Origin: Myxococcus terminator_A | GTDB lineage: Bacteria > Myxococcota > Myxococcia > Myxococcales > Myxococcaceae | DNA length: 64,000 nucleotides | Assembly (NCBI GenBank): GCA_049194865.1 | Contig: JBLZWL010000130.1 | Coordinates: 14,116 to 78,115, forward strand | Reading direction: 5' to 3' | In this document: one piece after another, positions 40,705 through 48,500 of the stretch | Numbering within the stretch: position 1 is the stretch's first letter | Layout: every line of letters begins with the position of its first letter | Notes under the pieces: generated by a model | The model's database searches: none | What the model saw: the letters and a program-made list of their open reading frames with translations, nothing else | What the model was told of the DNA's origin: nothing | Position numbers and translations under genes: made by a program

Positions 40705-43518
40705 ATGGAACAAGAGGGACAGGGACGTAGCCTCGCGGAGCGACTCGCCGCGCTTTCGCCCGAGCGGCGGGCGCTGCTGGAGCTGGCGCTGAAGGGGCAG
40801 GGGCCGCGAGCTCCGGCCCCTCGTGCGCCGGGCCCTCGTCCTTCGCTGGGCGCGGTGCTCCAGGAGGGGACGGAGGACTTCGCGACGCTGGCGCTGCTGC
40901 CGGAGGTCGCTCCGTCGTTCTCCTGGTTGTTGGCGGCGCGGGGCTCGCGGACGGATGAGCAGGCCCGACTCCTGGAGGACGCGCACCGCGACCTGCGCGG
41001 GGCGCTGTTCAGGGCCGTGGACCTCACCGCCTGTGAGCGCGTCCTCGGCTTCGGTGGCGGTGACGGGCGGGAGTGGGTGGCGCTGGCCCGGCGGCCCGGG
41101 ACGTTTCAAGTCATCGGCCATGCGTCCTCGCCGCAGGAGGCGGAGGCTGCCCGCGAGCGCGTGCGCGCCCGCTCGCTGGAAGGGCGCATCCAGGTCGTGA
41201 CGGGCGGGCTGGATTCCGAGGGACTGGAGGCGGGCTTCGATGTCGCCTTCGGAGTGGAAGCCCTCCGCCATCCGGAGGAGCGCGCCTCCCTCTTCGCGGC
41301 CCTGGGGAAGAAGGTCCGCGAGGGTGGACGGCTGGTCCTCGGGGACGTGTTCCTGAAGACGGGCCTGTCGCCGCCGCACGTCGAGCGGCTGTCGCTGCCC
41401 CTCCTGGAGGAGCTGGTCACCTGGCTCACCACGAATGGCTTCCTCATCGTGGACTGCGTGGATGCGGCCAATGAGGCGGGCAACTTCCTCCACGAGCCCG
41501 CGATGGACGCGCGTCTGTCGCAGCTCGGTTGGGGCAACGAGGATGCACGCGCGGAGGCGGCCCGGGCGTACGACGTGATGGGAGGGCTGCTCCGGGGAGG
41601 CGCGGCGGCGTATCTGCTGCTGACCGCGGAGAAGCGGAGCGAGCTGGAGCCACGGCAGGTGGAGGCGCTGAACCGCGAGCGGTTGATGACGGCTCCTCGC
41701 TATGCCGACCTCCCGCACACGTGGCTGTATGCGCCGAGGTGGAGGCCCGTCGCGAGCCGTCCACTGTTGGAGGAGGCCACTTCGCCGCCCGGGCACTGTC
41801 TTGTCTTCACCGACAGGAGTGGACTGGGCGGAGCGCTCTCGCGGAGCGTGGGCGATGCGGGGGGCCGCTGCACCTTCGTCCACCGGGGCGAGGTGTTCCG
41901 ACAGAACGAAGACGGCAGCTACGAGGTGCCCCTCCGGAACCCGGAGGCCTTCCTCCGGCTGACGGAGGCGCTGTCCGCCGCTGGGCCCGCGCCTTCCCAC
42001 GTCGTCTACCTGTGGGGCCTCGATGTGCCGGGGCCCGAGGGACTGACCGTCTCTCAACTCCAGGACGAGACGCTCGATGCGTGTGGCGGCATCCTGTACC
42101 TCACCCAGGCGTTGCTCAAGGCGGGCGCGAGCCATCCGGCTTCGCCTTCGCTCTGGATTGTCACCCGGGGAGCCCAGCGCGCGGAGGACGCGGGAGGCCT
42201 GCCTGGCCTGCTGGGTGCTCCGCTCTGGGGCGTGGGGAAGGCGATTGCCTATGAGCACCCGGAGCTCGACTGCCGCAGGGTCGACCTGGATCCCCAGCGC
42301 GGACTGGAAGAGGGGGCCCAGGCGCTGTGGACGGAGCTGCGCTCGCGCGACGACGAGGATCAGGTCCTGCTGCGCGAAGGGCGCCGCCACGTGCTGCGGC
42401 TGGCGCGGCACCGACAGTGGGACTGGGAGGGCGCGGGGTGCCTCCAGTTCCGCGCGGACGCCACCTATCTGGTGACAGGGGGCCTGGGCGGGTTGGGCCT
42501 CCAGGTGGCGCGGTGGATGGTCGACCGGGGGGCGCGCAACCTGGTGCTCCTCGGGCGCAAGCGCGCCAGCGACGTGTCCGCGGAGGAGGTGCGGGAGATG
42601 CGCGGCCGGGGCGCTGCCATCATCTCGCTCGCGGGCGTGTCGGTGGACTCGGACCTCGACTTCGTGATGGCGGGCATCTCCAAGAGCATGCCGCCGCTCC
42701 GAGGCATCATCCACGCCGCGACCGAGGTGGACGATGGCATCCTCGTGCACCAGACGCGGGAGCGCCTGGGCCGGGTGTTCGCGGCGAAGGTCTCCGGCGC
42801 CTGGAACCTGCACCGGTGGCTCGCGGGCACACCGCTGGACTTCTTCCTCTCGTTGTCCTCCTCCACGTCGTTGATGGGTGCTTCGGGCCAGGGCAACCAC
42901 CTGGCGGCCACGGCCTTCCTGGACGGACTCGCCGAGTATCGGCGGTCCCTGGGCCTGCCCGGGCAGAGCTCCAGTTGGGGCGCCTGGGCACAGCCCGGTG
43001 ACGCGGCCGCGGCGGCGCTGGACGCGCGCATGCGCAAGCGGGGCGTGGGCATGGTGCCGACGCAACAGGCGTTCGCCATCTTGGAGCAGGTGTTCGGGCC
43101 GGTGCCGGCGGTGGTGGGGGTGATGCCCATCCACTGGCCCACCTTCCTCGGCGGCCTCCCAGGTGATGGACCGCCGCCGCTGTTCGCGGACTTCGGTGGG
43201 GATGTCGGCTCGGGCCGCGCGGGCGCCGAACTTCGTCGCGAGCTGCTGCGGCGCGTTCGCGGAGGTTCCGCGGAGGACGGGCGGAGCGCGGTGCTCGAGT
43301 GGTTCAGCGAGCGGGTGGCGAAGGTCCTGGAGCTGGGCGCCACCCAGCTCCCGGAGCCGGAGCAGACGTTGCACGAGCTCGGGCTCGATTCCCTGATGGG
43401 CGTGGAGCTCAAGAAGCTGCTGCACGCGGAGCTGCGGGTCGAGTTTCCCCTCCAGGAGTTGCTGGGGGGCAAGAGCATTGGCGAGCTGTCGGGTTCTCTC
43501 TACGAAGCCCTGCGTTGA
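40705..43518 (+). CDS. PKS half-module: C-methyltransferase, KR-like, ACP (no KS, no AT)
   Basis: 937 residues from ATG 40705; the longer open frame upstream (from 40429) overlaps another gene and is low-complexity. N-terminal helix SLAERLAALSPERRALLELA is a docking segment. The methyltransferase (about 40-290) has SAM motif VLGFGGGDG and EGGRLVLGD. KR structural and catalytic parts (about 350-800) keep GGLGGLG and LSSSTS, but the active site reads GNHLAAT (His732 for Tyr, Thr736 for Asn), so reduction is doubtful. The ACP has LGLDSLMG. It lacks KS, AT and DH and ends without a docking tail. It is the natural partner of the orphan KS-AT at 51152-54001, together giving an alpha-methylating module. 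The KR lesion is identical in type to that in the hybrid protein. Confidence 0.87.
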   Translation: MEQEGQGRSLAERLAALSPERRALLELALKGQGPRAPAPRAPGPRPSLGAVLQEGTEDFATLALLPEVAPSFSWLLAARGSRTDEQARLLEDAHRDLRGALFRAVDLTACERVLGFGGGDGREWVALARRPGTFQVIGHASSPQEAEAARERVRARSLEGRIQVVTGGLDSEGLEAGFDVAFGVEALRHPEERASLFAALGKKVREGGRLVLGDVFLKTGLSPPHVERLSLPLLEELVTWLTTNGFLIVDCVDAANEAGNFLHEPAMDARLSQLGWGNEDARAEAARAYDVMGGLLRGGAAAYLLLTAEKRSELEPRQVEALNRERLMTAPRYADLPHTWLYAPRWRPVASRPLLEEATSPPGHCLVFTDRSGLGGALSRSVGDAGGRCTFVHRGEVFRQNEDGSYEVPLRNPEAFLRLTEALSAAGPAPSHVVYLWGLDVPGPEGLTVSQLQDETLDACGGILYLTQALLKAGASHPASPSLWIVTRGAQRAEDAGGLPGLLGAPLWGVGKAIAYEHPELDCRRVDLDPQRGLEEGAQALWTELRSRDDEDQVLLREGRRHVLRLARHRQWDWEGAGCLQFRADATYLVTGGLGGLGLQVARWMVDRGARNLVLLGRKRASDVSAEEVREMRGRGAAIISLAGVSVDSDLDFVMAGISKSMPPLRGIIHAATEVDDGILVHQTRERLGRVFAAKVSGAWNLHRWLAGTPLDFFLSLSSSTSLMGASGQGNHLAATAFLDGLAEYRRSLGLPGQSSSWGAWAQPGDAAAAALDARMRKRGVGMVPTQQAFAILEQVFGPVPAVVGVMPIHWPTFLGGLPGDGPPPLFADFGGDVGSGRAGAELRRELLRRVRGGSAEDGRSAVLEWFSERVAKVLELGATQLPEPEQTLHELGLDSLMGVELKKLLHAELRVEFPLQELLGGKSIGELSGSLYEALR

Positions 43519-43538
43519 GTCTTGCAAAGGAGTGGAAT

Positions 43539-45563
43539 GTGTCTGGTGATTCCGTTCAGGTCCGCTTCGTCGTTGCTCCCTTCCTCCCCGAACACCAGCC
43601 CGCGCTAGGGGTGAGCACGCTGATAGGCGTGCTGCGCGGTAGCGGCATCCAGGCGGACGTCAGCTACCTCAACGTCCAGTTCATGCGACAGATTGGCTGG
43701 GAGCTCTACTACTACCTCTCCTATGCCACGCCTCCGGAGATCCTCGCGGGGGAGATGGCCTTCCTGCCGGCCTCTCCCGACCTGCTGCTGGGGGAGATGG
43801 TCTTCGCTCCGGCGCTGTGGGGAGACGCGGCCTCGAACTGGGAGGAGTATGCGGACCTCCTGACGCCGCTGCTGGAGGTGAAGCAGCACACGGAGGGCGC
43901 CACCTCGGGCGGTGCCCGGCGTGAGCAGGCGTTGCACTGGGGCCGCGCCCGCGAGCTGATTCGCGCGCTGCGTGAGGACAGTCCGCGCATCATCAGGCAG
44001 TGGGCCCAGGAGATCCTCAAGGACAAGCCGCGCGTCATCGGCTTCACCTCGACCTTCCAGCAGAGCGTCGCCTCGCTCGCGCTGGCGAAGGAGCTGCGCC
44101 GGCTGCTCCCTCGCGAGGAGCTGACGCTCATCATGGGGGGCGCCAACTGCGAGGCCGACATGGGCAAGGCGCTCGCGGACAACTTCCCCTTCATGGACCA
44201 CGTCGTGTCCGGAGAGGGCGAAGGCGTCATCGTCGACCTGGTCAAGAACGTACTGGAGCGTCGGGGTGGGCGTCCCCAGCCCCGGTACGTGGCCGCGCCG
44301 CAGATTGAAAACATGGACTCGCTGCCGATGCCGGACTTCGACCACTACTTCGAGGCCATCAAGGACATGCCGATGGCCAAGCGCGCCAACCTGACGGCGG
44401 AGTCGTCTCGGGGCTGCTGGTGGGGGGCCAAGTCGCACTGCACCTTCTGCGGCCTCAACGGCTCCGGCATGGCGTACCGGAGCAAGGACCCGGGTCGCTT
44501 CGTCAAGGAGCTGCGCACGCTGGCGGGGCGCTACGGCTTCAACTTCTTCATGATGGCCGACAACATCCTGGACCTGAAATACATCAAGTCGGTGTTCCCC
44601 GCGCTCATCGAGCAGGGCGATGAAATCACGATGTTCTATGAGACGAAGAGCAACCTCCGGAAGGATCAGCTCGAGCTCATGGTCGCCGGAGGCGTCACTG
44701 AATTGCAGCCCGGCATCGAGAGCCTGAGCACGCCCATCCTGGAGCTGATGGACAAGGGCACCACGCGCCTGCAGAACATCCAGCTCATCAAGTGGTGCGA
44801 GGAGTTCGACATCAACGTCAACTGGAACATCCTCTTCGGGTTCCCGGGCGAGAAGCCCCAGGAGTACGAGGAGATGGCCCGGCTGATTCCGTCCCTGGTC
44901 CATCTGCCTCCGCCCGGAGGCTGCGGACGCATCCGCATGGACCGGTTCGCGCCGTATTGGAAGACCCCCGAGAAATACAACCTGAAGAACGTCCGCCAGA
45001 AGTGGGCGTATGACTATGTCTACGCCGCGCTGCCCGCCGAGGAGCGCCGTCGCATCGCCTACTACTTCGACTATGACCTGGAGGGCGACATCGACCCGAT
45101 GGTCTACCTCCAGGACACGCTGAAGCGGACCGAGGAGTGGCGCGACGGGTTCAGCCGGGGCGTGACGCTGGAGCTGAAGACCGTCCACGGCGTGTCCCAC
45201 GTGCTGGACACGCGAGGCGGGACGTCGCGGGAGACAGAGATCTCGTCGGATGGCATCCGGTTGTTGAAGGCCCTGGACTCCATCCAGAGCCCTCGGGCCG
45301 CGCTCGCGAAGGTGAACGAGGGGCGTGAAGGGGGCCCGCTGGCGGAGGCGGACCTCGAGGCGATGCTCGCGCGGTTCATGGAGTGGGGATGGGTCATCCA
45401 CGAGGGCGCTCGACACCTGAGCCTCGTGCTCGACCGGACGGAGCGCCAGCGCATCATCGACCTGAAGATGGCCGCGCAGCTCGGCAAGCTCGACTGGGCC
45501 CGTCTCGGTGCCACGCCCGCCGTGAGCCCGGGCCCCACGCAGGTCGTCGCCTCCTCCCACTAG
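43539..45563 (+). CDS. B12-binding-type radical SAM protein, RiPP-maturation (rSAM 1) subfamily-like
   Basis: 674 residues from GTG 43539, six bases after AAAGGAG. The N-terminal half resembles the cobalamin-binding fold of B12-dependent radical SAM enzymes (VRFVVAPFLPEHQPALG, IGFTSTFQQ, IMGGANCEADMG, VSGEGEGVIVDLV). The [4Fe-4S] cluster motif is RGCWWGAKSHCTFCGLNG, with Cys293, Cys301 and Cys304 (C-x7-C-x2-C). This spacing and the following GMAYRSKDP are typical of the ribosomal-peptide-maturation radical SAM protein 1 family. No precursor peptide gene is seen nearby. In an NRPS/PKS operon it could methylate an unactivated carbon or otherwise tailor the chain or heterocycle. The substrate is not known; the family call is good, the role is inference. 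Confidence 0.85.
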   Translation: MSGDSVQVRFVVAPFLPEHQPALGVSTLIGVLRGSGIQADVSYLNVQFMRQIGWELYYYLSYATPPEILAGEMAFLPASPDLLLGEMVFAPALWGDAASNWEEYADLLTPLLEVKQHTEGATSGGARREQALHWGRARELIRALREDSPRIIRQWAQEILKDKPRVIGFTSTFQQSVASLALAKELRRLLPREELTLIMGGANCEADMGKALADNFPFMDHVVSGEGEGVIVDLVKNVLERRGGRPQPRYVAAPQIENMDSLPMPDFDHYFEAIKDMPMAKRANLTAESSRGCWWGAKSHCTFCGLNGSGMAYRSKDPGRFVKELRTLAGRYGFNFFMMADNILDLKYIKSVFPALIEQGDEITMFYETKSNLRKDQLELMVAGGVTELQPGIESLSTPILELMDKGTTRLQNIQLIKWCEEFDINVNWNILFGFPGEKPQEYEEMARLIPSLVHLPPPGGCGRIRMDRFAPYWKTPEKYNLKNVRQKWAYDYVYAALPAEERRRIAYYFDYDLEGDIDPMVYLQDTLKRTEEWRDGFSRGVTLELKTVHGVSHVLDTRGGTSRETEISSDGIRLLKALDSIQSPRAALAKVNEGREGGPLAEADLEAMLARFMEWGWVIHEGARHLSLVLDRTERQRIIDLKMAAQLGKLDWARLGATPAVSPGPTQVVASSH

Positions 45564-45574
45564 GCCCCAGAGCG

Positions 45575-48500
45575 ATGTCCAACGACTCGACGTCCTCCCC
45601 ACCGGAGGAGATGACGCCCCTGCAGCGGGCGGCCCTGGCCATCAAGACCCTCCGGGCGAGGGTGGATGGCCTGGAGCAGGCGCGCTCGGAGCCCATCGCC
45701 ATCATCGGCATGGGGTGCCGCTTCCCCGGGGGGGCGGACACCCCGGGGCGGTATTGGGAGCTGCTGCGCGCGGGAGTCGACGCCGTGGGGCCGGTGCCCG
45801 CGGACCGCTGGGACGCGGGGGCCTACTACGCCGAGGACCCCGAGGCCGCGTGGAAGATGAGCGTCCGCGAGGGTGGCTTCCTCTCGCAGCCCATCGCCGC
45901 GTTCGACTGCGAGTTCTTCGGACTGTCGCCCCGCGAGGCGAGCTACGTGGACCCCCAGCAGCGCCTGATGCTGGAGGTCGCCTGGGAGTCCCTGGAGGAC
46001 GCTGGGATTGCTCCGGGCTCGCTGGCCGGAAGTGACACGGGGGTGTACGTCGGCTTCCTCAGCAGCGACTACGGGCGCGTCCCCTTCAACGCGCTGCCGA
46101 CCCGGGACCTCCCCTACATGGGGACCGGGAACGAGCTGAGCTTCTCGGCGGGACGCGTCTCGTATGTGCTGGGATTGCAAGGCCCGTCCATGGTCGTCGC
46201 GACGGCGTGCTCCTCCGCGCTCGTCTCGGCCCACCTCGCCTGTCAGGCCTTGCGCCAGGGCGAGTGCTCGCTGGCGCTCGCCGGAGGTGTGAACCTCATC
46301 CTCCATCCGGACAACAACATCGTCCTGTCCAAGATGCGGGCGCTGGCGCCGGATGGGCGCTCGAAGACCTTCGATGCGTCCGCCAACGGGTACGGGCGCG
46401 GCGAGGGGTGCGGCGTCCTGGTGCTCAAGCGGCTCTCGGACGCGCTGCGGGACAAGGACAGAATCCAAGCCGTCATCCGGGGCTCGGCGGTGAACCATGA
46501 CGGGCCCAGCGGTGGCCTCACGGTGCCCCACGGCCCCGCGCAGGAGAAGCTCTTGCGCAAGGCGCTGAAGTCCGCCGGCCTCTCGCCCTCCGACGTGCGC
46601 TACGTGGAGGCGCATGGGACGGGGACGCCGCTGGGAGACCCTATCGAGCTGCGGGCGCTCGACGCGGTGCTCGGCGCGGGGCGAGGCGCGGAGGAGCTGC
46701 TCCTCGTCGGCTCGGTGAAGACGAACCTGGGCCACCTGGAGTCCGCCGCCGGCGCCGCGGGCCTCATCAAGGTCGCCCTGTCGCTGCGCCATGGAGAGAT
46801 TCCGCCGCATCTGCACTTGCGTCATCCCAACCCGGCCATCGACTGGGAGCAGCTCCGGCTCCGGATTCCCACGCAACTGACGGCGTGGCCCGCGGGGCCC
46901 CGGGTCGCCGGCACCAGCGGGTTCGGGCTCAGCGGCGTCAATGCCCATGTCCTCGTCGAGCAAGCGCCGCCCGAGCGCCCCAGGGCATCGGAGGCCTCCC
47001 CAAGGCCTGTCCACCTCCTGGCGTTGTCGGCCCGGAGTCCGGAGGCGCTGGGTGCGCTCGCGCTGCGCTACGAGGAGGCCCTCGGTGGAGCCGAGCTGGC
47101 CGCCCAGCCCGTGGAGGACATCTGCTTCACCGCGAACACCGGGCGCACCCACTTCCAGCACCGCCTCGCCGTCCTCGGGGACTCGCGGGAGGGTCTGCGC
47201 GAGCAGCTCCGGACCTTCCTCGCGGGAGGTGACGCGCCGCCGGTGCCGCGGGTCGGGGGCGCGCCGCGCATCGCCTTCCTGTTCACGGGGCAGGGCTCGC
47301 AGTGGCTCGGGATGGGCGAGGAGCTCTTCCGGACCGAGCCGGTCTTCCGTCAGACGCTGCTGCGCTGTGACGAGGTGCTGGCGCCCCTGATGGGTCAGTC
47401 GCTCCTCGAGATGCTCTATCCGTCCGAGCGCGACGACCTCGCCCGCTCGCGACTGGATGAGACGGGCCGCACGCAGCCGGCGCTGTTCGCGCTCGAGTAT
47501 GCGCTGGCACGGGTGTGGATGGCGTGGGGCATCGTCCCGGACTTCGTGATGGGGCACTCGGTGGGTGAGCTGGTGGCGGCGTGTGTGGCCGGCGTCTTCA
47601 CGTTGGAGGAGGGACTCCAGCTCGTCGCCGCGCGCGCCCGGCTGATGCAGTCGCTTCCCCCCGGGGGCGCGATGGCCACCGTGTCAGCGGACCCGGCGAT
47701 GGTGGAGGCGTTGCTGCCCCAGTACGGAGGACAGCTCTCCATCGCGGCGCTCAATGGTCCGCGCAGCGTCGTCATCTCGGGCCGCGAGGGCGCGGTGAGT
47801 GACTGCCTTGGCGAGCTGAGCAAGCAGGGCAAGCGCGGCTCGCCGCTGCGCGTGTCCCACGCCTTCCACTCGGCCCTGATGGACCCCATCCTCGACGCGT
47901 TCTCGCGCGCGGTGGCCAGGGTCCGGCTCCAGCCACCGGCCATCCCGCTCATCTCCAACGTGAGCGGCCAGGAGGCCGGTCCGGAGCTGCTGAATCCCCG
48001 GTACTGGGTGGAGCAGCTTCGCGGGCCCGTGAGGTTCGCTCGGAGCATGGAGACGCTGAGCCGGGCGGGCGTCCAGGCCTACCTGGAAGTGGGCCCCCGG
48101 CCGACCCTCGCGGCGATGGGACAGGCGTGTGTCGCGGGGGAGGGGACGCTCTGGTTGACGAGCCTGCGGCCGGAGCGCTCGGACTGGCGGCAGATGCTGG
48201 AGGGGCTCGCTTCCCTCTACGGGGCTGGCGCGACGGTGAAGTGGCACGGGCTGGACGAGGGGCGGGAGCGGCGCAAGGTCGCGCTGCCGGGATACCCCTT
48301 CCAACGGAAGAGGCACTGGATGGAGCTGGCTGGCACGGGTTGGGATCGTCAGGGCGTGCGTGCCCGGAGCGCCGCGGGCGTCCACCCGCTCCTGGGGAGT
48401 CGACAGGCCTCGCCGGCCCGGGTGCAACAGTTCGAGTCCTCACTGGGGCCCTCGACGCCGGCCTTCCTCCGGGACCATGTCGTCTACGGACAGCTCGTCG

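Noticed and set aside
45383..45574. N-terminal extension of the KS-AT-DH-KR-ACP protein
   Set aside because: Lies inside the radical SAM coding region in another frame; ATG 45575 fits the docking segment.
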